Shown: positions 14,129 to 24,700, numbered from the stretch's first letter. The stretch is DNA of 29,402 bases from an uncultured Collinsella sp. (GCA_902479205.1 CABSNX010000002.1:1-29402), one strand, 5' to 3'. Notes: generated by a model from the sequence alone, not told the origin. Translations and numbers: made by a program.

Positions 14129-15433
14129 ATGGCCAGAAAAACGCTTCGGACTATTATTTGCGGCGTACCCGCAGGAACGCTCATGCAAGATGAGAGCGGT
14201 CTAGTCAGTTTTGCCTACGATCAAGATTATGACGGGCCAGCCCTATCGACCAACATTCCCGTATCAAATCGCACATACGGCCAACAGGTCATGAATCCGT
14301 ACTTGTTTGGCCTTCTGCCCGACAGCGAGGACCAACGAAAAGCGATTGCCGCCGAATTCGACGCCAGGCCCAATAATCCCGTTGCGCTGCTCAGCCATAT
14401 CGGACTCGACTGTCCGGGCGGAGTGCAGTTTTGCGCCGAAGAAGATATCGACGCCGTCTTGCATCGCACTGGCGAATACCGCCCTATAGACGACCACGAG
14501 ATTGCCTTGCGCCTCAAGTCGATCAGGGATGACCGCGAGGCATCGTGGATGGGCCTAGATGAAAGTTGGTCACTTGGAGGCAACCAGGGCAAGTTCGCGC
14601 TCGCGCTCATAGACGGTCGCTGGTGCGAATGCGTAGGTTCCTCGCCCACGACGCATATTTTCAAAAATGGCGTTATCGGATTTAAACTTGAAGCTCTTAA
14701 TGAGTTTGTCTGCATGAAAAGCGCCCAGCGCGCGGGTATCGCAACGGCGAACGTTGAGTATCGCTTATTTGAGGACGAACCCGCCCTCATTGTTGAGCGC
14801 TATGACCGTGTGAAAGCCAAAGACGGAACAATCATGCGTCTACACCAGGTAGACCTCTGTCAGGCCCTTGGAGTGATGCCCGCTCAAAAGTACACGGCAG
14901 ACGGCGGCCCGACCGCACGCGATATTCAGGAACTCCTCGTCAATACGAGCCATCATCAACTTAACCTGTATCTGTTTACGCAGATACTGTTCTTCAACGC
15001 CGTTATCGGTGCACCGGATGCGCATGCGAAAAACTATTCCCTGCTACTCGGAAACGGCGGCACGGCCATGATGGCTCGTATGTACGATGTCGCGTCGGGT
15101 TTGGCGTATGAGCGCATGCGCCGCCGGGCGCGCCTTGCCATGAGCGTTGGCGGCGAGAATCGCGTGGGGCGTATCGGACCCAACGCTATCCGCCGATACC
15201 ATGGCGAGGGCGACCCCGCGCTGGAAGCGGCACTCACCGATGCTGGGCTAACCGAGAAGTTTTGCTTTGCGACCATGATGGACCTCGCCTACGAGGTACC
15301 CATTTGCATGGAAGAGGTCATGGACGAATACGCCGATCTGCCCGGCATGGCGGACCTGCGCGAACATATGCTCGGGCCCGTCCGCGAAAACTGCCAGCGC
15401 ACCCTCGACCTCATCAAGGCGGATATGGGCTAG
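14129..15433 (+). CDS. hipA: HipA-family serine/threonine kinase toxin
   Basis: A 434-residue kinase; E. coli HipA stops translation by phosphorylating GltX. Seen here: N-terminal subdomain with VSFAYDQDY and LSTNIPVS, the autophosphorylation/ATP loop WSLGGNQGKFAL (Ser148, Lys155), PTTHIFK, ERYDR (223-227), LHQVDLCQALG, the catalytic loop PDAHAKN (Asp297, Asn302) and the metal site YDVASG (Asp320). All key kinase residues appear intact, so it should be active. It follows hipB by three bases and the pair is followed by a bidirectional terminator. The target need not be GltX. Confidence 0.93.
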   Translation: MARKTLRTIICGVPAGTLMQDESGLVSFAYDQDYDGPALSTNIPVSNRTYGQQVMNPYLFGLLPDSEDQRKAIAAEFDARPNNPVALLSHIGLDCPGGVQFCAEEDIDAVLHRTGEYRPIDDHEIALRLKSIRDDREASWMGLDESWSLGGNQGKFALALIDGRWCECVGSSPTTHIFKNGVIGFKLEALNEFVCMKSAQRAGIATANVEYRLFEDEPALIVERYDRVKAKDGTIMRLHQVDLCQALGVMPAQKYTADGGPTARDIQELLVNTSHHQLNLYLFTQILFFNAVIGAPDAHAKNYSLLLGNGGTAMMARMYDVASGLAYERMRRRARLAMSVGGENRVGRIGPNAIRRYHGEGDPALEAALTDAGLTEKFCFATMMDLAYEVPICMEEVMDEYADLPGMADLREHMLGPVRENCQRTLDLIKADMG

Positions 15434-15451
15434 GTGTCCGTAATCTCCCAT

Positions 15452-15504
15452 TTCCCAAAAGAAGAGAGGGGGCACCCGTCGCAAAAGACCGGGTGTCCCC
15501 TCTC
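15452..15504. terminator. Bidirectional terminator between hipA and pepD
   Basis: Stem GAGAGGGG/CCCCTCTC extended by CACCCG/CGGGTG with one mismatch. On the minus strand it is followed by TTCTTTTGGG, serving the dipeptidase gene; it also lies about 30 bases after the hipA stop on the plus strand. Confidence 0.85.
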
Positions 15505-15559
15505 GTAATGTCATTTGCAATCCGCTAGCACGTGGCTCGCACTGCTGCTAGCGCAATCT

Positions 15560-17017
15560 TTACGCAGCGAGGCGCTTGAGAACGTCGATGAGCAACTCGT
15601 AGAAGCGCTCGGCAGAAGCGAGCTCCATGCTCTCGTCCGGGGTGTGGACATCGGAGAGCGTCGGGCCCACGGCGATGGCGTCCAGGCCGTGCAGGGCCTC
15701 GGCAAACAGGCCGCACTCAAGGCCGGCGTGAATGGACTCGATGCGCAGCTCGGAGCCAAAGAGCTCGCGATAGCTCTCGACAAAGACGTCGCGGATCGGC
15801 GAATGCTCGGCATAGCTCCAGCCGGGATACTCGAACTCGAACTTGGCGTCGAAGCCCAGGACATCGGCCAGCATCTGCAGGCGGTCCTTGAACTCGTTCT
15901 GCAGCGAGGTGATCGAGGAGCGCGGGGACAGCATGATCTTGACCTGGTCGTCAGAGGTGGCAACCACGCCGATGTTGGAGGAAACCTCGACGGAGCCGTC
16001 GGTGGCGACGTTGCGGCGAATCACGCCGTTAGGGGCAAGACGCAGAGCGCGGATGAGAGCAAGCGCGGACTTCTGGTCCATGGCCTCGACCTCGGCGTCG
16101 TCGGCAATCTCGACGGTGCAGGTAAAGCCGGGGTCGAAGACCTCGAGCTCGGCAGTGACGTCGGCGATGATGCCCTTTGCGATCTGGGCCGCGGCCTCGG
16201 CGGCAGCGTGGTCGGCGTAAACCAGCTCGGCCTTGCACTCACGGTTGATGGCGTTGTCCTTAGTGCCGCCGTTAAAGCTGACGATGGCGGGCTCGCCGGC
16301 GACCATCAGGCGGTCGATGATGCGGGCCATGATGAGGTTGCCGTTGCCGCGCTCCAGGTTGATGTCGGAGCCGGAGTGACCGCCCAGCAGGCCGGAGATG
16401 TCGAGTGTGAGGGTGCTACCGGTCTTGCGCTCGCGCACGATGGGGCAGGTGTAGGTAACGACGACGCCGCCGGCGCAGCTGACGGTGGCAACGCCCTCTT
16501 CCTCGGAGTCGAGATTAATCATGGTGCGGGCGCTAATCTGGGACTTGTCAAGCGTCTCGGCGCCGACCAGGCCAGTCTCCTCGTCGGTGGTGAATACGCA
16601 CTCGAGGGCCGGATGGGCAATCGAATCGTCGCTGAGCACGGTAAGCATAAGCGCGACGGCGATACCGTTGTCGGCGCCCAGAGTGGTACCGTTAGCGGTG
16701 AGGACGCCGTCCTTGACGACCAGGTCGATACCATCGGTCGTAAAGTCGTGCTCAACGGAGCCCAACTTGTCGCACACCATGTCGATGTGGCCCTGCAGCA
16801 TCACGGTCGGGGCATTCTCGGCACCGGCAGATGCGGGCTTGCGAATGATGACGTTGTAGACCTCGTCCTGGTACACATCGAGGCCGCGCTCCTTGGCAAA
16901 TGCAACCAGGAAATCGCTGATGCCTTTCTCGTTGCCAGACCCACGGGGGATCGCGCTGACCTCCTCAAAGAAATGGAACAGCTGGGCGGGTTCGTAGCCA
17001 GTAATCTTGTAGTCCAT
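15560..17017 (-). CDS. pepD: Aminoacyl-histidine dipeptidase PepD (M20C)
   Basis: A cytoplasmic zinc peptidase that splits Xaa-His and other dipeptides. The 485-residue protein (E. coli PepD also 485) has the M20 motifs GHIDMVCDK (His78, Asp80), LGADNG (Asp116), TTDEETG (Glu146, Glu147), NLDSEEEG (Asp170), GGHSGSDI in the lid domain, and HAGLECGLF near the C-terminus. The ATG at 17017 is preceded by AGGAGG at the right distance; an upstream in-frame start has no support. It is a single gene ending at a shared terminator. Confidence 0.95.
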   Translation of the reverse strand: MDYKITGYEPAQLFHFFEEVSAIPRGSGNEKGISDFLVAFAKERGLDVYQDEVYNVIIRKPASAGAENAPTVMLQGHIDMVCDKLGSVEHDFTTDGIDLVVKDGVLTANGTTLGADNGIAVALMLTVLSDDSIAHPALECVFTTDEETGLVGAETLDKSQISARTMINLDSEEEGVATVSCAGGVVVTYTCPIVRERKTGSTLTLDISGLLGGHSGSDINLERGNGNLIMARIIDRLMVAGEPAIVSFNGGTKDNAINRECKAELVYADHAAAEAAAQIAKGIIADVTAELEVFDPGFTCTVEIADDAEVEAMDQKSALALIRALRLAPNGVIRRNVATDGSVEVSSNIGVVATSDDQVKIMLSPRSSITSLQNEFKDRLQMLADVLGFDAKFEFEYPGWSYAEHSPIRDVFVESYRELFGSELRIESIHAGLECGLFAEALHGLDAIAVGPTLSDVHTPDESMELASAERFYELLIDVLKRLAA

Positions 17018-17165
17018 GGTGCCTCCTTGGCGCAACTGGTTAGACAATAAGACATGCGCCTTGTATATTCCCAGACTTCGTTTGCATAAACCAGTCGAAA
17101 ACGCCGAGCGCCCTCGCATCATCGGCTAACGGTGAGGAAACGCCACTTTATCAAGATAAAGCAGC

Positions 17166-17693
17166 TTAGACGGGCCGCGCCGAAGGGACGTTGGACCCTT
17201 TAACCAACCTCAACGCTTGATCAACGTTTATGCATACGCCATTGGTATGTTTAATGAGATTTTTGTCCTCCGTCACGACGTAATCGGCATCAATGCGATT
17301 GGCGACGCCCAGCATCAGGTCGTCCTCAAAGTCGTTGTGATGATACTTGAACACAAAGGAGTCGAAGACCTCGTCTGCACCGACCGAGGCAATAATCGAC
17401 TTTTGCCGAATCAGGCGAACACACGCCCACGCTGTCTCGTCGGCACCGGCGATGGTTTCGGGAGTGAGAGCCCCCTCACGGCGGGCGTCGGCCTTCATCG
17501 TCCTTCCCAGAATGTAATAGACGTCTTTGACAGACAGGGAGGACGAGAAGAGGACGATATCCTCCGCTTCCGCCGCGCGAGAAAGGAGCTCGACTATCGG
17601 CCTGGTCGCATTCGTACGAGCGAGAAAGTAATCTAGCCAGACGTTCGTGTCGATCAACAGCTTGAGCACACGTTTCGTTCCGACGCCGCTCAT
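17166..17693 (-). CDS. PIN-domain toxin (VapC-like ribonuclease)
   Basis: A 175-residue PIN-domain protein. The acidic metal site can be traced: Asp15 in LLIDTNVWLDYF, Glu35, the DFEDDLMLGVA motif near residues 121-131 and the late acidic TEDKNL (Asp143). VapC toxins cut tRNA or rRNA. It is longer than a minimal VapC (about 130). I start at the ATG at 17693, whose ATGA overlaps the antitoxin stop by four bases, so the pair is translationally coupled. Its companion is a RelB/DinJ-type rather than a VapB-type antitoxin. Target unknown. Confidence 0.85.
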   Translation of the reverse strand: MSGVGTKRVLKLLIDTNVWLDYFLARTNATRPIVELLSRAAEAEDIVLFSSSLSVKDVYYILGRTMKADARREGALTPETIAGADETAWACVRLIRQKSIIASVGADEVFDSFVFKYHHNDFEDDLMLGVANRIDADYVVTEDKNLIKHTNGVCINVDQALRLVKGSNVPSARPV

Positions 17694-18058
17694 AATTCGA
17701 TCCAATCGCTGAATCTCTCGCTCATCATTTGATCGTATAACTCGTCGTAATCAAAGGCCTCATCGGGGCTCGGCCTCTGAATCGAGAACCGCTCATAAAA
17801 ATTCGAAATTAACGCAGCCCCTTCCGAGACGCGGGACGAACTCGCCTTCGATCGTATGTCGTCAGGCAGGACTTCGTCATCATTCTTTTTTTCGACGGGC
17901 ATATGACCGTTCTCGGTCAAGTACTGCCACAGCTCCCTCACAGCTTGTGACGGCGTCATGCCAATATGAGTCAGTACGGCGTCTCCTGCCTCTTTGAGCT
18001 GGCGATCTATACGCACGTTCATCTGAACTGGCCGCGTGTCGAGTATTGATGTAGGCAT
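17690..18058 (-). CDS. RelB/DinJ-family antitoxin of the PIN toxin
   Basis: A 122-residue protein. Residues 11-50 form a ribbon-helix-helix of the RelB/DinJ kind (VQMNVRIDRQLKEAGDAVL then THIGMTPSQAVRELWQYLTE). The C-terminal half is acidic and likely folds on binding, ending in FDYDELYDQMMSERFSDWIE. GGAG precedes the ATG at 18058. It sits upstream of the toxin, as antitoxins usually do, and a perfect palindrome lies 12 bases upstream of its start, in the predicted promoter. Confidence 0.85.
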   Translation of the reverse strand: MPTSILDTRPVQMNVRIDRQLKEAGDAVLTHIGMTPSQAVRELWQYLTENGHMPVEKKNDDEVLPDDIRSKASSSRVSEGAALISNFYERFSIQRPSPDEAFDYDELYDQMMSERFSDWIEL

Positions 18059-18069
18059 ATCAACTCCTT

Positions 18070-18100
18070 TGCTATACTGAATCTCAATTTCAGTATAGCA
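18070..18100 (-). promoter_or_regulatory. Promoter-operator of the RelB-like/PIN pair
   Basis: A perfect 12-bp inverted repeat, TGCTATACTGAA (18070-18081) and TTCAGTATAGCA (18089-18100), with a 7-base centre. Each arm contains TGCTATACT, an extended -10 on one or other strand, so the antitoxin probably represses by covering the -10. Confidence 0.82.
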
Positions 18101-18119
18101 CGGCAGATTGAAGCACATT

Positions 18120-18162
18120 TCAATAGAAACGGGGGCGCCTCCTTATCGGAAACGCCCCCGTT
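18120..18162 (-). terminator. Terminator of clpC
   Basis: A 10-bp perfect stem AACGGGGGCG/CGCCCCCGTT with a 15-nt loop, followed on the minus strand by TCTATTG after the closing TT, about 20 bases past the clpC stop. Confidence 0.85.
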
Positions 18163-18182
18163 ATACAAGGTATGTTTAATCC

Positions 18183-20825
18183 CTACAGCGCGCCGGAACC
18201 GGCTTGCATCATGCCGCCGGGGCCCGAGGTCACGCCGCCGCTCACGGGCGCGGCGTTGCCGGTGTGCGGTGCCGCCGGGGCGGTATCGCCACCGAGCGTG
18301 CCCGCCGGACGCGGTGCCGGGATCTCGCCCGTGCCGTGGCTAAAGACAAACTTGCCATCGGCCACGTCGCACAGGACGGTATCGCCCTCGCCCCACTCGC
18401 CGGCCAGAAGCTCCTCGGACAGCGGGTCCTCGATGAGCTTTTGGATGGCACGGCGCAGCGGACGCGCACCGTTGGTGAGGTCGGTGCCCTCGGCCACGAT
18501 CTTGTCGTAGGCCGCATCGGTGAGCTTGATGTTCATGCCGTTGGCAATCAGACGCTGACGCAGGTCGTCCACCAGCAGGTGAGCGATCTTGGTGAGATTC
18601 TCGCCCGAGAGCTTCTTGAACACCACGATGTCGTCGATACGGTTGAGCAGCTCGGGGCGGAACAGGCGCTTGAGCTCGCCCATCGCGCGACCACGGATCT
18701 CACTCGACGTGAGACCCTGCTCGCCGGTGGTGCCAAAGCCCACGCTCGCATCCTGCGCAATCTCGCGGGCGCCCACGTTGGACGTCATGATGATCACGGT
18801 GTTGCGGAAGTCGACCGTTTTGCCCTGGCTATCGGTCAGGCGGCCCTCCTCCAGCACCTGCAGCAGAATGTTGAAGATATCGGGGTGCGCCTTCTCGATC
18901 TCGTCGAACAGCACGACCGAGTACGGGTGACGACGAACGGCCTTGGTGAGCTGACCGCCCTCGTCATGGCCAACGTAGCCCGGGGGGCTACCGATAAGCT
19001 TGGAGACCTCGAACTCGCTGCCGAACTCCGACATGTCGAAGCTGATGAGCGCGTCCTTGCTGCCAAAGAGATACTCGGCGAGCGTCTTGGCGAGCTCGGT
19101 CTTGCCCGTGCCGGTGGGGCCCAGGAAGATAAAGCTGCCGCCGGGGCGACGCGGATCCTTGAGCGGCGAGCGACTGCGGCGCACGGCCTTGGCAACGGCC
19201 TCGACGGCCTCGTCCTGGCCGATAATGCGGGTCTTGAGCACGCTTTCGGCCTGTAGCAGGCGACGGCTCTCGCTCTCGGTAAGCGAGGACACCGGCACGC
19301 CCGAGGTCACGGACACGATATCGGCGATCTGACTCACATCGATGGTGAGCGGGCTGGCGTCGAGCTCGGCGGTCCAGGCGGCCTTGGCCTCGGCGAGCTC
19401 AATCTCGGCGGCCTTCTGCCGCTCGGTAATCTCGGCGGCCTTGTTCATGTCGTCGCTCTCGGTGGCCTCCTGTGCGGCAGCCTTGAGCTCCTCGACGCGA
19501 TGCTCGGCCTCGCGCACCGGCTCGGGCGCGCGATTGGCGGCAATGCGGGCGCGGGCACCGGCCTCGTCAATGAGGTCGATGGCCTTATCGGGCAGGAAGC
19601 GATCCTGGATGTAGCGGTTGGAAAGGTTCGCGGCGGCCTCGATAGCACCCTGCGTATAGCGCACATGGTGGTGCTCCTCGTAGCGCGGCTTGAGCGCGGT
19701 CAGGATCTTGACCGTGTCCTCGACGCTCGGCTCCTCGACATCGATGGTCTGGAAGCGACGCTCGAAGGCCGGGTCCTTGGTGAGGTACTTGCGGAATTCC
19801 TCGGCCGTGGTGGCGCCGATAATCTGGAAGGCACCGCGCGCGAGCACGGGCTTAAGCATAGAGCTCGCGTCGATGGAGCCCTCAGCAGAACCGGCACCGA
19901 TGATGGTGTGCATCTCGTCGATAAACAGGATGACGTCGTCGGCTTCGGTGGCCTCTTGGATCACGTTCTTGAGGCGCTCCTCAAACTCGCCGCGATACTT
20001 GGCACCCGCCACGAGGCCCGGCAGGTCGAGCGTCCAGATATTCTGGTTCATGAGGTTCTCGGGCACGTTGCCGGCTGCAATCTGCTGAGCCAGGCCCTCG
20101 ACGATGGCCGTCTTGCCCACGCCGGGGTCGCCCAGAATGAGCGGGTTGTTCTTGGTGCGGCGCGAAAGGATCTCCATCATACGCTGGACTTCCTTTTCGC
20201 GACCAATTACAGGGTCGAGCTCGCCATCGCGCGCCTTCTGCGTGAGGTTGGTCGCGAACTGCTTAAGCGTATCGGTGCCACTCCCCTTTTGCTGAGAGGC
20301 ATCCGAGCCGCTAAAGAACGGCAGGCCCGCACCGGGACGCCCGGCACCGGCGCCGGCGAGCGGACGCTTCTTGTCCTGGTCCTTGGCAGTGAGTTTCTCG
20401 ATAGCCTTTTTGATAGAGGCGGACGACACACCCAGGCGCATGAGGATGTCCATGGCCATGCCGTTGCCCTCTTCGACGATGCCGATCAGCAAGTGCTCGG
20501 TCGACACGTAGGTCTGGTTATTCTCACGCGCCACGCGGAATGAACGCTCCATAACGCTAATGACGAGCGGCGTAAAGGCGAGCTTGGCCGCCTCGGTCTC
20601 CTCGCTGGGCTCGGGGACCGTGGTCTGGACCTCTTTGAGAGTATCCATGATGTCATCGTAGGAGATGTCGAGTGAACGCAGTGCCTCGGCGGCAATGCCC
20701 TCGTCCTCCTTGGCAAGCGCGAGCAGCAGGTGCTCGGTGCCCACCTTATTTGAATGAAGATCGAGCGCCTCCTGCTTGGCCATCGACATGACCTTGCGCG
20801 CTCGATCGGTAAATCTATCTAACAT
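18183..20825 (-). CDS. clpC: ATP-dependent Clp protease ATPase subunit ClpC
   Basis: A hexameric AAA+ unfoldase that feeds substrates to ClpP, 880 residues. It has two N-terminal Clp repeats (residues 1-145), a first AAA+ module with Walker A GDPGVGKT (232-239) and Walker B VILFIDEMH, a coiled middle region of the UvrB/UvrC-like ClpC type (about 430-485), and a second AAA+ module with GPTGTGKT (569-576) and VVLFDEIEKA. The ATG at 20825 follows AAGGAA. The last 50 residues are a Gly/Ala/Pro-rich tail ending in GPGGMMQAGSGAL, not part of the conserved fold. McsA/McsB and CtsR genes, neighbours of clpC in Firmicutes, are absent. Confidence 0.96.
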   Translation of the reverse strand: MLDRFTDRARKVMSMAKQEALDLHSNKVGTEHLLLALAKEDEGIAAEALRSLDISYDDIMDTLKEVQTTVPEPSEETEAAKLAFTPLVISVMERSFRVARENNQTYVSTEHLLIGIVEEGNGMAMDILMRLGVSSASIKKAIEKLTAKDQDKKRPLAGAGAGRPGAGLPFFSGSDASQQKGSGTDTLKQFATNLTQKARDGELDPVIGREKEVQRMMEILSRRTKNNPLILGDPGVGKTAIVEGLAQQIAAGNVPENLMNQNIWTLDLPGLVAGAKYRGEFEERLKNVIQEATEADDVILFIDEMHTIIGAGSAEGSIDASSMLKPVLARGAFQIIGATTAEEFRKYLTKDPAFERRFQTIDVEEPSVEDTVKILTALKPRYEEHHHVRYTQGAIEAAANLSNRYIQDRFLPDKAIDLIDEAGARARIAANRAPEPVREAEHRVEELKAAAQEATESDDMNKAAEITERQKAAEIELAEAKAAWTAELDASPLTIDVSQIADIVSVTSGVPVSSLTESESRRLLQAESVLKTRIIGQDEAVEAVAKAVRRSRSPLKDPRRPGGSFIFLGPTGTGKTELAKTLAEYLFGSKDALISFDMSEFGSEFEVSKLIGSPPGYVGHDEGGQLTKAVRRHPYSVVLFDEIEKAHPDIFNILLQVLEEGRLTDSQGKTVDFRNTVIIMTSNVGAREIAQDASVGFGTTGEQGLTSSEIRGRAMGELKRLFRPELLNRIDDIVVFKKLSGENLTKIAHLLVDDLRQRLIANGMNIKLTDAAYDKIVAEGTDLTNGARPLRRAIQKLIEDPLSEELLAGEWGEGDTVLCDVADGKFVFSHGTGEIPAPRPAGTLGGDTAPAAPHTGNAAPVSGGVTSGPGGMMQAGSGAL

Positions 20826-20964
20826 GCTCGTTTCCTTACATGAGTTCATCGAAATCAAAACGCCCGCCCGTCGGCGGCGCTTTTGTCTCTTTACCCACAG
20901 GTTGTCTATGTTAACAGCTGGAGGAATATCTATAAACCCGGCTCACATGAATGCAGGTTATGAC

Positions 20965-20992
20965 CGCATCGCGGGACTCACCGCGCGATGCG
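20965..20992 (-). terminator. Hairpin after the TetR gene
   Basis: A 9-bp perfect stem CGCATCGCG/CGCGATGCG with a 10-base loop, 26 bases past the TetR stop. There is no T-run, so it may only stabilise the 3' end. Confidence 0.35.
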
Positions 20993-21017
20993 CGACAGGC
21001 GCCCCGCAAGAGAAACC

Positions 21018-21707
21018 CTAGGCGTCTTTCACCACGTCGGGACTCGTCTCACGCGATGCGCGATAGGCATCGGCCTCCTTGGAGACGCGTTCGAGCAGCT
21101 CGGATGTATCGACGCCCTCGACTTGCGCGACCGTTTCCACCGTCTGCATGGCGACCGCCCTCAGGTACGCGCACGCGCTGTCCCCCAGCTGCTCGAGGTC
21201 TATCTCCTCGCCGCCCTCCCGGGCAAAGCCGACCGCCATCACAAAGTCCATGATGCCCGAGACCAGAAAGCCCACCGCAAAGCTCGAATCCGCCTTGAGC
21301 TCTTCTCCGTCGGGGTGGACGATCTCTCTCACGCGGTCGATGATGATCGTATGGATGCCCTGCACGACCTGCTCGGCGGCACCCGCCCTCATGGTGATGA
21401 CGATGCGCCGCAGCAGGCAGCGGACGTCGCGCCGGTCGAACGCCGAAAGGTCGCCCTCGCTCGAAAAATGCCAGAGGGCATCGGTGATGAGCTCGTTATC
21501 CTGCAGCAGTTGGGCTATGGCGATGGCGACGAGTTCATCGAAATCGTGAAAATAGTAGTAAAACGTTCCGCGATTGCACCGGGCGGCGCGGGTCACCTCG
21601 CCAACCGACAGCTCGAAGATGCTGTTGTTCTCGATGAGCTCCCAAAACGCCTCGATGATACGGGTGCGTGCATCGGGCGCATCGGCGTCCTTACGCGGTC
21701 TCGCCAT
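21018..21707 (-). CDS. TetR/AcrR-family transcriptional regulator
   Basis: A 229-residue regulator. The N-terminal helix-turn-helix is clear: TRIIEAFWELIENNSIFEL, then SVGEVTRAARCNRGTFYYYF and HDFDELVAIAI (about residues 15-66). The ligand-binding C-terminal part is not diagnostic. The ATG at 21707 lies inside the last codons of the activase gene (17-base overlap); a GTG nine bases upstream is possible. This ties the regulator to the activase in one message. A perfect palindrome before the activase (26180-26200) is a good candidate for its operator, giving feedback control of both genes. Confidence 0.9.
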   Translation of the reverse strand: MARPRKDADAPDARTRIIEAFWELIENNSIFELSVGEVTRAARCNRGTFYYYFHDFDELVAIAIAQLLQDNELITDALWHFSSEGDLSAFDRRDVRCLLRRIVITMRAGAAEQVVQGIHTIIIDRVREIVHPDGEELKADSSFAVGFLVSGIMDFVMAVGFAREGGEEIDLEQLGDSACAYLRAVAMQTVETVAQVEGVDTSELLERVSKEADAYRASRETSPDVVKDA

Positions 21708-24700
21708 GCGCCTCACCGCACCCCTGCGCCTTGGCGTTCATGATGAGCATCTGAAGACGGTTCTCCACGTTGGCGAAGCTCACGTCGGGATCGTAGTCGA
21801 GCGGCAGGAACTGCGCCGTGGGATACTGCTCCTTGAGCGCATGGATGAGCCCGCGCCCCACGACATGGTTGGGCAGACACCCGAACGGCTGCAGGATCAC
21901 GAAGTTGCGGCAGCCGCGCTTGGCGTGCTCGAGGATCTCCGCCGGAATCAGCACGCCCTCGCCCGCATCGAACGTATGGTGCAGGATCTTATCGCTCGCG
22001 CGCACGAGCTCGGGCATGCGCGTCGGCGGCTCGTAGAGCGGGCTCGCCGCGCCCAGGCGGTCGCAACGGTCGTGCGCGAGCTCGAACAGGTTGTCCGCCG
22101 TGGCGTACCAGGCCTTTTCGGGCAGCGACAGGTCGACGTGGAACTCGCGCGACTGCGCATGCTTGTAGAAATAGGTCTTGCGGATCACGTCGGTCATGCG
22201 CGCCTCGATGACCTCGAGCCCGTTGTCCTCGAGGTAGCGCTCGATCTCGTGGTTGGCGCCGAGATGGAAATTGAGCAGGTACTCGCCCACGATGAGAACG
22301 GTCGGATGCGGGTTCGAGCGGTCGTACGGAACGGCGTCCATGATCGCAAGCGCGCGTTTGAAGCCCGTCGCCTGGCCTCTCAGCCCGGAGCGCTCCATGC
22401 CCTCGATAACCTCATCGAGCGCGCGGTCGAACGCAGCGTCCGCCGCGCCCTTCTCGAGCTCGTAGGGACGGATGCGCCTAAGCATGGCCTCGAGGGTATC
22501 GATCATGGGAAGACCGTAGGCGATCTGGATGCTCGGGCCAAGGCCGAGCTTGAAGCCCGGATGCGCATTGTGGGCATCGACGTCGTCGTTGGTGAGCACC
22601 GGGACATAGTCGTATCCCGCGTCGTCGAGCGCGCGGCGCAGCAGGGGCATGTAGTGCGTCAGGCGGCAGTCGCCGATATACTTGCCAGTCACCACGGCGA
22701 CGTCGTGCGGGTCGTACTTACCGCTCTCGAGTGCCGCGAGCGCCTCGCCGATCACGATTTGCGCGGGGAAGCAGATGTCGTTGTGCACATAGCGTTTGCC
22801 CAGGCGGATGGCATCCTCGCGCCCGATATCAAGGGCCTCGGCGCGCACGCCCTGATTGCGCATCGCCGCGGTCATGAGCCTGCAGAACGCATGGGAGGTG
22901 TTGGGGACCAGCGCGATCTTGTCGTGCCGGTCGCGCTTGGTGTACTTGACCTTATACGGGTCGTCGAGCGGATGGACCGCGTGCACCCGGGCGCCCTCGG
23001 CACGCTCCTCCGCGCGACGACGGTTGACCGACTCGATAAACGAACGCACGCGAATGCCCATGGGACCGGCGACGTCGCTCTCATCGAGCTTGATCATCAT
23101 CGGAACCTTGGAGCCCATCTCGCCCATCATGCGCGCGATCTCATCGGTGAGATACGCATCGTGGCCGCAGCCGAAGCTGCCCATCTGCACGAGCTCGAGC
23201 TCGGGCGTCGATGCGACGATGACCGCGCACGACAGCATGCGCGCATGGTAGTTGTTCACGATGTCGATGCGGCTGTTGGAAAGATCGACGTTGCAGACCC
23301 CCGGCACCGCATCGGGCGTCAGCACGGGGATGCCGCGCTCAGAGAAGAGCTTGGGCAGCCCGTGGTTGACCAGCGGGTCGTTGTGGTACGGGCGCGAAGC
23401 GATCACCACCGCGTAGCCGCCGTCCTCGCGCACGTTCTCGAGCACCTGCCTGCCGCGCAGCTGCAGCTGGTTCTCAAACGTCTGCTGCGCGCGGTCCGCC
23501 TGCTCGGTCGCCTTGGCAACCAGGTCGGCATCGATATCGAAGGTCTCCTTGCACCACGCCTTGAGCTGGCGGTTTCGGTCGCCCTCGTCGTACCAGTGGA
23601 ACAGCGGCGTATCGAACGGAACGCCGAAACGCTCCTCCGGGTTATCGGAATTGCGCATCACGTAGGGGTATCCCTTTACGACGGCGCACATCCACTCGCT
23701 GGTAGAGGCGGTGTTTTCGGTGGGCACCGTCGTGATGATGGGCATGAAGATGCGGTCGACGCCGGCGTCGACGAGATTGCGGATGTGCCCGTGGACGAGC
23801 TTGGCCGGGAAGCACACGGTGTCGGATGTGACGTGCGCCAGACCGCGCTCGTACATCGCCTTGGTGCTGCGTCCCGAGACGCGCACCTTAAAGCCGAGCG
23901 TGCTGAAGAACGTCGACCAGAACGGCATGGTGTCCCAGAACTCGAGCACACGGGGAATGCCGATCGTGACATCGCGCCCCCCGCAGACGGGAACCGTGGG
24001 GCACGACTCGAACAGCAGCTTCTCGCGGTCGACAAAGAGATTGGGGGCAGCCGCGGTCCGGTCGCGCCCCGTGCCGGGTGCCTGTGCCTCGCAAGCACCC
24101 TGCGGACGCAGCTCCTCCGCCGCGGGAACCTCGCGCACGAGCTCATCCCATGAGATGGCGCCGCCGCGCGGGCAGCGATTGCCCGTGACGTAAAGCGAGC
24201 CGTCGCCAAATGCCACGACCGCGCGCTGGCAGCGGTTGTTGCACCGACGGCAGGTAACGCCGCCGAACTCGCGATGCTCGAAGCGCTCCACGGCATCGAG
24301 CCCGATAAACGACGTGCCGGCGTCGCCCTTGCGGCATTCCTCGCGCGCGAGCAGGGCGATACCGATAGCGCCCATCAGCCCCGGGTGGGGCGCACGCGTG
24401 ACGGGTTTGCCCAGATACTGCTCGAATGCGCGCAGCACCGCGTCGTTTCGGAACGTGCCGCCCTGGACGACGACTTTGTCGCCCAGACGGTTGAGATTTG
24501 AAACGCGAATGACCTTGGTGAACACGTTCTCGATAATCGAACGGCAGAGACCGGCCATGATGTCGCCCGGACCCTTACCGCGCCGCTGCTCGGAAACGAC
24601 GCTGCTGTTCATGAACACCGTGCAGCGGCTGCCGAGAACGGCGGGAGCTTTGGACGAAAATGCCTCGGTCGCGATATCCTCAACGGCTATTCCGAGGTTT

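Noticed and set aside
20826..21017. CtsR or HspR operator before clpC
   Set aside because: I looked for the known direct or inverted heptad motifs and saw none I could support.
21574..24153. An 859-codon plus-strand open frame
   Set aside because: Antisense to the activase gene, Arg/His/Leu-rich low-quality protein with no motif; a codon-bias shadow.
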